DNA of 64,000 nucleotides from Chaetoderma sp. LZ-2023a (taxonomy: Eukaryota; Mollusca; Caudofoveata; Chaetodermatida; Chaetodermatidae): positions 182,154,445-182,218,444 of the forward strand of contig CM067369.1 of the NCBI GenBank assembly GCA_034401795.1, given 5' to 3'. Positions 52,425 through 64,000 of this stretch are shown here, piece after piece (positions within the stretch are counted from its first letter, which is position 1; the number at the start of each line of letters is the position of its first letter). The notes beneath the pieces are model-generated. The model ran no database searches. It was not told the DNA's origin and worked only from the letters and a program-made list of their open reading frames with translations. Made by a program: the position numbers and the translations under genes.

Positions 52425-54135
52425 GCTTGTCTCTAAATGGACAGTCAGACCCTGTAATGCGCGCTATACCACTGAGTATGCTTGTCTCTAAATGGACGTT
52501 CAGACCATGTAATGCGTGCTATACCGCTGAGTATGCTTGTCTCTAAATGGACGTTAAGACCTTTTATGCGTGCTGGTAAGACATGACTATTACGTGAGCT
52601 AAAACGGCAAACCCAAAGAACCCTGACTTCTTCACCTCTGGTAGCTGACCAAGGCGATCAGCTGGTATATCACTGTGGTTGCTTATCTCTAAATGGCCGT
52701 TAAGACCATGTAATGCGTGCTTGATCAGCTCGTATACCGCGGAGTATGCTTGTCTCTAAATGGCCGTTAAGACCATGTAATGCGTGCTTGATCAGCTCGT
52801 ATACCGCTGAGTATGCTTGTCTCTAAATGGACGTTCAGACCATGTAATGCGTGCTTGATCAGCTCGTATACCGCTGAGTATGCTTGTCTCTAAATGGACG
52901 TTAAGACCATGTAATGCGTGCTTGATCAGCTCGTATACCACTGAGTATGCTAGTCTCTAAATGGACGTTCAGACCATGTAATGCGTGCTTGATCAGCTCG
53001 TATACCGCTGAGTATGCTTGTCTCTAAATGGATGTTCAGACCATGTAATGCGTGCTTGATCAGCTCGTATACCGCTGAGTATGCTTGTCTCTAAATGGCC
53101 GTTAAGACCATGTAATGCGTGCTTGATCAGCTCGTATACCACTGAGTATGCTTGTCTCTAAATGGACGTTAAGACCATGTAATGCGTGCTTGATCAGCTC
53201 GTATACCGCTGAGTATGCTAGTCTCTAAATGGACGTTCAGACCATGTAATGCGTGCTTGATCAGCTCGTATACCGCTGAGTATGCTTGTCTCTAAATGGA
53301 CGTTAAGACCATCTATTGCGTGCTTGATCAGCTCGTATACCGCTGAGTATGCTAGTCTCTAAATGGACGTTAAGACCATGTAATGCGTGCTTGATCAGCT
53401 CGTATACCGCTGAGTATGCTTGTCTCTAAATGGACGTTCAGACCATGTAATGCGTGCTTGATCAGCTCGTATACCACTGAGTATGCTAGTCTCTAAATGG
53501 ACGTTACGACCATGTAATGCGTGCTTGATCAGCTCGTATACCGCTGAGTATGCTAGTCTCTAAATGGACGTTAAGACCATGTGATGCGTGCTATACCACT
53601 GAGTATGCTTGTCTCTAAATGGCCGTTAAGACCATGTAATGTGTGCTTGATCAGCTCGTATACCGCTGAGTATGCTTGTCTCTAAATGGATGTTCAGACC
53701 ATGTAATGCGTGCTATACCGCTGAGTATGCTAGTCTCTAAATGGACGTTCAGACCATGTAATGCGTGCTTGATCAGCTCGTATACCACTGAGTATGCTTG
53801 TCTGGACGTTAAGACCATGTAATGCGTGCTTGATCAGCTCGTATACCACTGAGTATGCTAGTCTCTAAATGGACGTTAAGACCATGTAATGCGTGCTATA
53901 CCACTGAGTATGCTTGTCTCTAAATGGCCGTTAAGACCATGTAATGCGTGGTTGATCAGCTCGTATACCACTGAGTATGCTTGTCTGGACGTTAAGACCA
54001 TGTAATGCGTGCTTGATCAGCTCGTATACCGCTGAGTATGCTTGTCTGGACGTTCAGACCATGTAATGCGTGCTTGATCAGCTCGTATACCGCTAAGTAT
54101 GCTAGTCTCTAAATGGACGTTAAGACCATGTGCTA
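52425..54135 (+). repeat. right subterminal satellite, 67-bp unit, about 26 copies
   Basis: The unit has GTCTCTAAATGGACGTTAAG, ACCATGTAATGCGTGCTTGA and TCAGCTCGTATACCGCTGAG followed by TATGCTT. Period 67 was checked at 52,819 and 52,886. Some units lack the TGATCAGCTCG part or the TCTAAATG part. It reads as the inverse of the left array and is about eight times longer. A foreign 66-bp segment lies at 52,582-52,647. Confidence 0.92.
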
Positions 54136-54419
54136 AGTAGTATAGCCGGAGTCGAAATGATACAACGTCCCGGAATAACGGGGGTAATCGGGAAATTCGC
54201 CTTCTGGGTGCTTTCATTATGGGGGTGTGGCGTCGCACTACGTGCTGGCATAGTGAAGGGGGGCCCCTAGGGGCAGCAGTTTTTTAGAGGCCTGCTCTAC
54301 CTGGACCTAAAAACACCTAAAAAATGCGGCCCTCAATTGTTAAGGGCCTGGGAAGCGAATTTCTCGATTTCCCCCGTTATTCCGGGACATGGTATCATTT
54401 TGACTCCGGCTATACTACT
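54136..54419 (-). repeat. right terminal repeat, itself palindromic
   Basis: 284 bp that begins AGTAGTATAGCCGGAGTC and ends GGCTATACTACT. It is the inverted partner of 37,142-37,423. The outer 165 bp match with only a few differences. Confidence 0.9.
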
Positions 54420-54424
54420 CTTTG

Positions 54425-55047
54425 TGTATTAACACTGCAACCGTGGAGGAACGTGGTGCACTCCATAATATTGGTAAAATTCGAGCTGCCGGCACAGTTA
54501 TTTTCCGTAAGTCCAGAGGAGGTTCGATATCTCTGGCTGACATTAAGGAAGATCCTGATCTGCCTGCCACAACTACAGCCCTTGAACGATGGCTCCATGG
54601 TGGGGACGTCGTATTTGACATCAATGATGAAGGTGCTGTTGGTGGGGTAGACTCGCACCCAAGGGAAGAATCCCTGGAAGAGCAAGTAGCTAGACTGAAC
54701 ATGGAATTACCAGCTCAAGGTATCAAATACAAGGCACTCCTTAACTCAACTTGTCGACAAAGGGGTGACAAGATCCTAGTTGATAACCTAGCTCCTAGGG
54801 GTGTATATACGCCTAGAGAGCCTAAGAGGGGGTCAAGATAAGTTTCTCACCATGAAACTGGGACGTCATCACCAGTTCGTAGAGCCTACTTGGATGGCTC
54901 TTCGTACAATGACTCTAAAATGTCGTCACCAGGTCGTAGAAGCTACTCTGACAGTCCTTCGCCACCTAGAATGTCAACTTTTGATGGAAAATGTGAACGG
55001 AAACCATTTTTCATACAGTTTGAGAATATTGCTTCAAGGTACCATTG
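54425..55047 (+). pseudogene. Gag-like fragment next to the Polinton
   Basis: Coding-like sequence: an acidic N-terminal part (SISLADIKEDPDLPATTTAL, EESLEEQVARLNMELPAQGI), then PPRMSTFDGKCERKPFFIQF and ENIASRYHC. The 'P-M-x-FDGK-W-x-F-F-xQF' pattern is typical of Gypsy Gag N-terminal regions. The fragment lies directly beyond the Polinton's right target duplication and stops at the 156-bp repeat. It is broken, with few breaks; its remaining parts are not visible. Confidence 0.5.
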
Positions 55048-55203
55048 TGCAGACACATACTACTCGGTACACTACCAATACCATGTTATCCCTTCTCAGC
55101 TCACCTGGTATTTTCAAAAGATAATAATTTCTACTAAGGTCTTACTTATAAATATAAGATGTCCATCGGGTCATGACTCCCACTAGACAATCCGATATCT
55201 ACA
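55048..55203 (-). repeat. 156-bp terminal direct repeat, left copy
   Basis: On the minus strand it starts TGTAGATATCGGATTG and ends GTGTCTGCA, giving TG...CA ends. I see one mismatch to 61,914-62,069. Confidence 0.75.
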
Positions 55204-55915
55204 GATGCCCACCAACCGATGTTAATTAACCACCTCTTAAGGCCTTAAGGGTGCGTTAATTAACTCGTTGTATAACATCAACAACAAAACTACACTATAC
55301 CAGTGGCTCTCCGAACGGATAACCTCAACACTCACAATCACCAGTCACACGATTACGATCGCCTATACATAAAGCATTGTAACTAGGAAATACGACCGCC
55401 TATACATAAAGCGTTGTAATTATCAATACGATCGCCTATACATAAAGCATTGTAATTATGAAATCGGCTCTACACCAGGAATGGAGTATCATGCATGGAC
55501 CACCCATTCCCGGCACGACTATACATACATACTTGTCCGGATAACAGTATATCGTCCCCGGAAACACATTAATATCATCATTAAACCGTGGACGTAACCC
55601 GTCACACGCGTAACTTTAACAATAAAAGCGAACATCATTACAGTTTTAAAATAAGTGAATACACAATATATTAGTATCAACTGTCGCTACTGCCAGCAGG
55701 GACAACATGGTCAGCAGCGACACCGCGTTTCATAACGATTCGTCGTCACGACACCATATTATAGTTCAAACCCTTAATCCTACAGTGCAAATACCATTAC
55801 ATGTCATATAATAAGTCCTACTTAAAGTTCATATATATAGTTCATATTATTACGGATATAAAGTACATCACCATTCAGTGTTCCACACGCAGCAAATGAA
55901 GTTGGTCCCACAACG
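55204..55915. other. noncoding, with a 37-bp triple repeat
   Basis: GATCGCCTATACATAAAGC-type units occur at 55,355, 55,392 and 55,428 (period 36-37). The remainder lies downstream of the env-like gene and would be the element's 3' untranslated region. No reading frame is credible. Confidence 0.6.
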
Positions 55916-56725
55916 TCACATGGATATGTCCAATCGAGCCACACCCTCGTCAGGATCCACCACGTCGTCATACCATTCCATTTCCACCCAGTCGGCAGCC
56001 GTCGGGTCGATCTCAGTCCTCGGAATACCATTAGGCGACGACCCGGTTGCCAACCCCAGCGGCTCCGGTATCACTGCAGTTTTCCGGGGCCGCGGGGCCT
56101 GAACTGCTGGTGCAGTAATATGAATGGCGGTGCGTTTGTCACTACTATGGGCCGCATGTGGCTTGCATTTTATCCAATTCCACATGCGCGAAATTAATCC
56201 ACATTTATATAACACAATTATAATCACGAGCACAGTTACGAAAGAGCCCGCCGAATAGGATACAAAAGATCGTACCCCCATGCCATTGACCATCACTGTG
56301 TCAATCGCGGACAATGGTGCTAGCGGCACATACTTAGATTTCTGTAAATGATCCCATGGTTGCATTTTCAAATGCTCTACTATCATGGATTTATCTAGAA
56401 CGCCGGTCACATCCAAGTGGGGCATTTCAATGGCCAGGCTAACTCGAGTGTACGTCCGACTGTAAGACGCTACTGGCTCGAATTGCCAACCCTTCCCGCT
56501 ATAACCACATTTTCCAGACATCAACGCATACACACCATTACTTACGTCACACCTGTCCGTCAGTTTTCCGTCACAATGAATCTCCATAGTTTCACCGAAG
56601 GTTTGCAAAACCACACCGATTTTCCTATTGGCAAATAATCTACTTGCGGTTATATTGGACTCATATAGTTGAATATTGCAATTTCTATCCGTGGAGTTAG
56701 TCAGTATACTGACAATACATGGCAC
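55916..56725 (-). pseudogene. env-like membrane glycoprotein remnant
   Basis: A Cys-containing ectodomain with N-glycosylation sites (NST, NIT, NGV-type) and CDGKLTDRCD and GKCGYSGKGW. It is followed by one transmembrane segment (SAGSFVTVLVIIIVLYKCGL) and an 85-residue cytoplasmic tail rich in Pro, Ser and acidic residues. A single-pass type I layout downstream of pol fits an envelope protein. Only the C-terminal half seems present. Overlaps the dUTPase region by a few codons. Confidence 0.6.
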
Positions 56726-57180
56726 ATGGGTCTTATCGACCTAGTTACCACCAGTGGAACCGAAACCGCAGCCCCCCCCCCCCTTTCCGTTAACTCCAAC
56801 GTCGCGCATTCACGTATCCTTGGCATAACCATCTTCTCCATAATCAGCTGCGCAACACGATCTCCCCTACTCACGGAAAAGCCACTATTACCAAAGTTAA
56901 TCAGGACAACACCCACATTGCCCCGGTAATCCGGGTCAATCACCCCTGCTCCCACATTGATGCTATGATTAACGGCCAATCCCGATCGTGGGGCCACCCG
57001 TCCATAACACCCCCTCGGGACAGCAATCCGAAGGTCCGTTCGCACCACCATCCGAACTCCGGCTGGGATCGTATAGTCGTAGGCACTGTACAAATCGCAC
57101 CCAGCGGCAAATCTCGACCCTCGGGTTGGGATTACCGCAAACCGGGTGAGTTTGTGAACACGGAGCACCGTAGATCCCAT
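56701..57180 (-). pseudogene. dUTPase domain
   Basis: Trimeric dUTPase motifs in order: [11 protein letters not shown] (motif 1), APRSGLA (2), [19 protein letters not shown] (3, with the catalytic Asp and Tyr), RVAQLIMEK (4) and the start of motif 5 (ERGGG). The family hydrolyses dUTP to dUMP and keeps uracil out of new DNA. Length, about 150 residues, is normal. It lies between integrase and env-like coding regions on the same strand, so it belongs to the retroelement. It could be a captured host copy. Confidence 0.85.
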
Positions 57181-57337
57181 ACTTAGCTACTGTAATATAT
57201 CCGGCACAATCGATATGTATACTTGACGCTATGCTTACCGCGATGTTTTATCGTTACTTTTCTATCTGATACCAAAATTTAACTTTTTGACTAAATATGC
57301 GATACTATACTGTACAGAGTATAAGTTAGAATGATCA

Positions 57338-58093
57338 TTATCGGCGGCTACGGTGCAGTATGACTGCATCTATACGATCGATGAAGTCATCGTATAGAGC
57401 ACGCCAAAAAGCACCGATCCTGAGTCGCTTGGTGTTAGTTTCGACATCAGGCACATGACTGCGCTTGCGCAGAAAGTACGGATGTGCTGGCAGCGTTTCC
57501 TTTGGTTCCGGCACACTCTTGGGTACCTCCTCCGATGTGTCCATCATCGCGTCAGGAGTAACCACGTGAGTTTCGGTGGGTGACTCATGGTTTCGATAGC
57601 CACTTGTACCGGGTTGACTGATGTTATTATCAACCCTCCTACCCACCTTGCTCACCCTTGGTTCATCGTTAGAAGCGGGCCGCTTCCTACGATTCATCCC
57701 ACTAGGGGTCGCACTCTTGCCGGCTACCGGCAAGGTTTCAGACTCAGGGGTCTGCATCATCCTCGGATGATGGCTACCCTTCGTACCTTTTGTGGGGTTA
57801 CGAACAGGGCGTGGTCGTACCTTGTCCCAGCACATCTCTGAGTCGACTACGCGTAACTTGGCGATATTAAGTACGCACACCTTCCCAGATCTCTGATGTC
57901 GGACATGAGCCACTGGCCCGTTGATCTTAAAGATCTCATATTCGGGGTCACTGCGAGAGGTCAATTTCATCCTCTCTTCAGCCTTTACGACCACCGAATC
58001 CCCCACCTGGAACACACCAGCGTTTGCACGCTTGTCAATTTGTTCTCGGTGAATCTCGCGAGACTTCGCCGTTTCACTACGAACCCGTAGCAA
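57338..58093 (-). pseudogene. integrase C-terminal region and pol tail
   Basis: AGVFQVGDSVVVKAEERMKL, YEIFKINGPVAHVRHQRSGK and VLNIAKLRVVD form the GPY/F-like module at the end of Gypsy integrases. A long Pro/Ser/Arg-rich tail with KRPASNDEPRVSKVGRR and HPYFLRKRSHV motifs follows, possibly a nuclear-localisation or chromatin-binding region. It follows the catalytic core at 58,122. Confidence 0.7.
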
Positions 58094-58121
58094 AGCGTTA
58101 TTGAGACACGTCAGTCTCTCA

Positions 58122-59405
58122 CTAAGATCCTGCGAAGCATCTACAGGAATCGCAAACGGAAGTCTTGCTCGTCAGATAGAATGGCGTATATCCGGTCGTG
58201 GAATGACGAGTACTGCGGTACGCTGTCAATGCGGCACCCAACTCGTCTTCCCATGTACGAGACGCATAATTCACCCCTTTCTGGATTAACTCCTTAAGAG
58301 TTCGATTGAACCTCTCGGTACGTCCATTTGTCTGTGGATGGTATGGACTCGATCGCCTATGATCTATACCGTGTTCCTTAAATCGTTCCTCCAGAGATTT
58401 AGAACAAAATTCTTTTCCCTGATCAGTTACCACTATCTCAGGGACACAATGACGCGCGACGTACTCGTTGAAGAACTTGTCTTCAACATTCTGAGACGTC
58501 TTAGCGGGAATTGGATATGCTTCTGCCCATGCAGAACAGTGATCAACGATCGTCATGATATACACATTACCCTTACTCGATTCCAACAGTGGACCGATCA
58601 AATCCATGCCTATTATCTGACTCGGATACTTGGCCATGGGCATCTCACTGTACCTTGGTCGAGTAGTGACAGGTCGATTGACCTGGCACGTCATACACCT
58701 CTCAAGCATACGTACCACATCTTTCCTTAAAGATGTCCAAACAAACGAATCCCTTACCATACCGATAGTCTTCTGCAGACCTTGGTGACCAGCTCGTTCA
58801 TGAGCCATCCGGAGCACCTTCTCACGGAACATGGTAGGTAAGACAATTCTGGGGTACTCAGCGTCCAACGCTGAGGGCGTAGCTAAAGAATACAGAATAC
58901 CATTTTTAACCATGTATTCCTCCGGGGTGTTCTTAAACAACTCCGTGTATTCTTTGGTTTGTTCGATACACAACTCGTCGTATGGAATATCGAATGTCTC
59001 CAGAGGGACGTGCGGTAACGCACCCTCATCCACATCCGGTATGACAAAATCGCCAGTATCTAAGGTGGCGACCTCCACTGGACGACGTAACCTGGACAAC
59101 ATGTCCGCTCGAATATTCTTCGAGCCTTGGATGTATTCTATGTTACATCCGTATTCCGCAATCATTATGGCCCAGCGCTGCACTTTCGTGTTCTTAACCT
59201 CTCCCACAAACAAACTCTTTAGGGGTTTGTGGTCAGTATACACGGTAAACTGCGCGCCAAATAGATAAGGTCGAAGCTTCTTTAACGCATATATCACTGC
59301 GTACGCTTCCTTTTCTATTACAGGCCAATTCAACTGACTGTCTTTCAGAGTAGAGCTCACATACTGGATCACTCGCTCTACACCATTATCATCTACCTGT
59401 ACCAA
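58122..59405 (-). pseudogene. RNase H and integrase core
   Basis: RNase H: YVSSTLKDSQLNWPVIEKEA, YALKKLRPYLFGAQFTVYTD, HKPLKSLF and SKNIRADMLSR. Integrase: zinc-binding HERAGHQGLQKTIG...CMTCQ (HHCC) and the rve core IIGMDLIGPLL (D), IVDHCSAWAEAYPI, VTDQGKEFCSKS (D), SPYHPQTNGRTERFNRTLKE (E). This is unmistakable Ty3/Gypsy pol. It would degrade template RNA and insert the cDNA. Part of a broken element. Confidence 0.9.
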
Positions 59406-59458
59406 TATCGCACCTATAGCCTAGCTAGACGCATCGGTATACAATTTATACGGGGCAT

Positions 59459-60565
59459 TTAAATTTGGATATGTGAGAACCGTCTCACTACACAGCAAGT
59501 TCTGTAATTTCTTAAATGCTTGCTGTTCATCCAGCCCCATTCAAAACGTTTATACTTCTTCGTTAATTCTATTAAAGGCTTAGCAATTTCGGCATAGCCT
59601 TGCACACAGGAGCGGTAATAACCTGTAGCCCCAAGGAAACTTCTTACTTCGCCCACTTGCTTTCTGGGAGCTATTGGCTTCGGGGCTTCTTCTTTTGTCT
59701 GCAAGTCCCTGACTATACCGCATAGCTGCTCTATCATTTTGGACTGTGCCGCTATCTGCTGTTTCAGTTTCTTCATGACACTCCATATCTCTCGCTCCTC
59801 AGCCTCCTCCAACATATTTACTTCCATTTCCTCTTCACGTCTCCCTTCAATCTGCATCTCTCTTAGCAAGTCGTTGCATGTTTCCTCCTCTTCAGAGATT
59901 TCGATCGCTCGGGCCAGGGTGGTGGTTCGTTTTCGTACTATGCGCTTGCTCAACCCCCGGTCGCTTAATGCCCTCAGATATATACCAAGAATGGTACGTT
60001 GATTGTCGGCATTCTCAACCGGGTAGGCTCTGCTGCTGGCCTCCTTGTACCTCCTGTTGAAGGTAATCACCGTCTCGTTTCTGCGTTGTTTCATATTCTC
60101 GAGATCGTACTTAATTCTTTCACTCTCGTTGGTGGATACAAAGTTGTTCGTTATGTACACCACCAACTCTTCATACGTCACGTCTTCTCGTCGTTTACGC
60201 ACCATGAATCCGTCGATCGCCCTTGACAACGGTCCCCTAGCCGCTCTTGTTATTACATACGCCGGTATACCGTCCAAGCATCCCTCATGTGCCACACACG
60301 CCCTCTTTGTTTCGTCCAGGAAGGTGCGCACATCCTCCGGCACCACACCATCACACGGCTGTATACGGTAGATGTTGTCACATATCTCTCGCCGGTATAC
60401 CCTAGCGGTTTCCCGTCGTTCACTGCTGGTGACAATTTCACCCGCCATGGCTGTTCCCATTACCCTCATGGTGGCTACTGTCTCTGGCCTCAGTTCCATT
60501 GGTATTCTATCTACTGGGGGTAGCGTCGGGTCTGATGTTCTTCCCCCTGTTGCCATTCTTGACAC
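59459..60565 (-). pseudogene. Gag with adjoining RT tail
   Basis: The Gag part has an N-terminal helical region, a capsid segment (DVRTFLDETKRACVAHEGCL, YVITRAARGPLSRAIDGF, NMKQRRNETVITFNRRYKEA) and a coiled coil (EEEMEVNMLEEAEEREIWSV). At the left, VRSFLGATGYYRSCVQGYAE and KPLIELTKKYKRFEWG are the C-terminal end of Gypsy RT. Much of the usual Gag-Pol middle is not visible. Part of a broken element. Confidence 0.8.
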
Positions 60566-61913
60566 TAACGGTAACTGATTCTAACTACTATGCTTCCCAC
60601 CCTCGGATGCTCAGGACAGCTGATAGCAGTGGTTATCTTGCAAACCGAAGCGTTCCCGTACTCACGGTGTTGGGTTACTTGGCAGCCTTCTGATCGCTGC
60701 GCTACTGTCAAGAAATCTGCCACCCGGTCCGCTACGTCTTTGACTACTATCGTTACTGGTCGTCTCCCCTGGTCCTGGGCCATCTACTTCTAATGTACTC
60801 ACTGTGTTAACTCTGGATCCTGGCAGTTGAAGCCACTGAAGATTTTCGAACCTATTTCTTCACTTTTGCTGACACTATGAATTGATTACTATGTCTTTCC
60901 CGTCTTACGTAAAGTTCGTATGATAAGTTGCTGCGACAACTACTTTACACAAGACACAAAAGACTGATATCTGCTCGCCTCATAACTAGATGGAACGTAC
61001 GATATTTATATAGATATCCGGGCCTGATCTGACTAAGTCTCAGAATGATGAGGAACGATACTACGCTAACTGTACAATAGAAGATGACTTTTACTGTCAT
61101 AAAATTATTAATTAATCTATACGAATTAAAAGCTTGTAACTACTTTATCAAACTATTCTATTCAAACCAACGCTCATACACTCTACCGATTTACCGACCT
61201 ACTATAAATTCAAACAGAGCTTATCGCTACAACAAGTTCTCGACCGACCAAATTGCTCCTCTGCTCAATGCTCACTGCTCCTGATACAAGGCAACTTGGC
61301 CCTTTTATACTCTCCTCAGTTTCGATTCTAGTTTCGCATCTCCATCATTCGCTCATAGGCTACATTTAGATCATGACGTCTTTTTAATCATTTCAAACCA
61401 TCGCCCCCTCCCTCCTCGGGAGGGTGCCTTTTACCTAGCACGTGTGGTTTGGCTGGTTCGCGCCGGTTCTGGCTTTGATGCGATCTGTCAGTTTCTATCG
61501 ACACTATGACTCATCACCAGCTGATGTTGTTGTCGCGTTTCGGGTCAGTCGGTTCGTCGTCACTCGCTTAACCCTTCTCATCGATTCCCATCGCGTTTTA
61601 CTTGCTTATTATTTCGTAAACCTTTGTTCTGACCAACTGTTGAATACTACCAATTACTTGCTAACTCCATGGCAACAACTTTCATCCTTAATTCATCCAT
61701 TTACTGACAGATACCATCACCCCAGCACCGTCGATTCTCACCCTACTTCATTACATTTTCAGTCTTAATACTGTTCTAGTTTCGACACCAGTTTCGCATC
61801 TGCCTCGTCACTGGTGACGTCATCCAGTCATTCAGTGCAAACACTACTACTACTCTACTCTCAGTTTCAATACGATTTTCACATCGGCGCACTCAGTGCC
61901 CTCAGTCACTCAG
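60566..61913 (-). promoter_or_regulatory. retroelement leader with TATA box
   Basis: The region between Gag and the right terminal repeat has no coding signal. On the minus strand GAGTATAAAAGGGCC (near 61,293-61,307) is a good TATA box. This suggests that the promoter lies here, outside the 156-bp repeat, unlike a normal LTR. Confidence 0.5.
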
Positions 61914-62069
61914 TGCAGACACATACTACTCGGTACACTACCAATACCATGTTATCCCTTCTCAGCTCACCTGGTATTTTCAAAAGATGATAATTTCTAC
62001 TAAGGTCTTACTTATAAATATAAGATGTCCATCGGGTCATGACTCCCACTAGACAATCCGATATCTACA
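61914..62069 (-). repeat. 156-bp terminal direct repeat, right copy
   Basis: Partner of 55,048-55,203. Flanking 5-mers (CATTG left, ATATG right) do not match, so no target duplication is proven. Confidence 0.75.
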
Positions 62070-63482
<1,413 letters not shown>

Positions 63483-63675
63483 TGGTGCTGGCGGTATCTC
63501 GCAATCCCGGAGTTCGCGTTCCACGGCTGCCGGGCTAGCTGATTCCTGCGGTGTCTACGGGCACCCGGCAATCGTACCTTGGAACCTGAAACGCGAGCAC
63601 CTGCCGCCAGATCCCTGTGCGATTCGTGACCCCTGTTGGGTGAGTACCACTTTAATGTACTAGTAGTATTACTAC
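63483..63675 (+). repeat. SINE-like dispersed repeat, copy 2
   Basis: Same 193-bp unit and orientation as 35,221-35,414. It is followed by an A/T-rich tail of AAT and AAAT repeats, as expected for a SINE 3' end. Confidence 0.65.
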
Positions 63676-64000
63676 ATAATAATAATAATTATAAATAAAT
63701 AAAGAAATAAATAAATAAATGAATAAATAAATAAAGATGCCTGATTTTCTATAATAATAACAAAATACCGAATTTCGTAAATTAGTTAGGTTTTAGATTA
63801 TCTCAACTAAGTTCTCAACTGGTTCAGCTCAACCAATCTCTGGTTGGCTGAACAGGAGGAACACTAGGAACAGCCCGGCCCATTGTTCACGCGTTCCCAT
63901 TGGATAATGGTTTTAAGAAACCGGCGCATACGCCCAGATTTTCAAGCCAATTTAGTTTTAACATTACAGACGTTAACTTTTAATTATATAGAGCTCGCCC
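63676..64000. other. noncoding, AAAT-type simple repeats then plain sequence
   Basis: (AAT)n and (AAAT)n fill about 63,676-63,740. Beyond this I see nothing recognisable. Confidence 0.5.

Larger units (their letters stand above)
37142..54419. mobile_element. Polinton/Maverick DNA transposon, 17,278 bp, nearly whole (fossil)
   Basis: It is flanked by CTTTG (37,137-37,141 and 54,420-54,424) and begins AGTAGTATAGCC, ending with the inverse GGCTATACTACT. It carries the Polinton core: protein-primed DNA polymerase B, retroviral-type integrase, FtsK/HerA-type packaging ATPase and a capsid-like protein, plus about a dozen small genes. An adenovirus-type protease was not recognised. About half a dozen genes look broken, so the copy is probably inactive. 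The outer 165 bp of the two ends differ by about four substitutions and two indels by eye, so it is fairly young. Confidence 0.92.
55048..62069 (-). mobile_element. LTR retroelement with dUTPase and env-like gene (fossil)
   Basis: Bounded by 156-bp direct repeats. On the minus strand, from right to left: long leader, Gag, RT tail, RNase H, integrase with GPY/F-type end, dUTPase, env-like glycoprotein. RNase H and integrase are of Ty3/Gypsy (Metaviridae) type. The element is broken, with several breaks, and its protease and most of RT are not recognisable. The near-identical end repeats suggest a young insertion. I cannot see a good primer site or polypurine tract, so the element limits are provisional. 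Confidence 0.75.

Noticed and set aside
52425-54135. CRISPR-like array
   Set aside because: Units are contiguous 67-bp satellite repeats without unique spacers, in a eukaryotic transposon end.
55355-55463. Possible CRISPR or regulatory iteron of 37-bp units
   Set aside because: Only three contiguous units without spacers; treated as a minor tandem repeat.

Overview
The window looks like intergenic DNA from an animal genome, most likely an aquatic invertebrate. That is inferred from the element mix: Ty3/Gypsy elements, a CR1-type LINE with a PHD finger, a Tc1 transposon, a Polinton/Maverick and long simple repeats. I recognise no host gene with confidence, no rRNA or tRNA gene and no CRISPR. 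Nearly everything is mobile DNA, nested in layers.

Region 1 (1-34,964). A minus-strand Gypsy fragment (799-2,700) abuts a second Gypsy family with very long LTRs (about 3.58 kb) and a tRNA-Lys-type primer site. This second family is present as a plus-strand copy (2,701-12,486) and a minus-strand tandem of LTR, body, LTR and partial gag (34,964 down to 22,386, continuing at 12,546-12,487). LTR comparisons show that 2,701-12,486 and 24,066-33,702 are the arms of one large inverted duplication made after the element had aged. The LTR promoter carries a heat-shock element, cAMP-response-type sites and a TATA box. A 9.8-kb CR1-like LINE (about 12,547-22,384) sits inside the gag remnant between the arms. 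The LINE contains a 405-bp tandem array and a Tc1 element (16,703-18,359) with perfect TIR ends and a TA target duplication.

Region 2 (34,965-37,136). Noncoding DNA with GA and TTA microsatellites, one copy of a 194-bp SINE-like repeat (second copy at 63,483) and one unrecognised small reading frame.

Region 3 (37,142-54,419). A nearly whole Polinton of 17,278 bp, flanked by the 5-bp duplication CTTTG. It encodes a protein-primed family B DNA polymerase, retroviral-type integrase, packaging ATPase, a jelly-roll-like capsid candidate, a large tail-anchored protein, a SAP-domain protein and many small accessory proteins. About half a dozen genes look broken. Its ends are palindromic terminal repeats continued by a 67-bp satellite (3 units on the left, about 26 on the right). 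At least eleven gene starts share a promoter-like motif, which is absent before the polymerase and SAP genes.

Region 4 (54,425-62,069). A gag-like fragment is followed by a minus-strand LTR retroelement fossil (55,048-62,069) bounded by 156-bp near-identical direct repeats. It retains Gag, RT tail/RNase H, integrase, a dUTPase and an env-like membrane glycoprotein.

Region 5 (62,070-64,000). Noncoding DNA with a long AT microsatellite, the second SINE-like copy and AAAT repeats.
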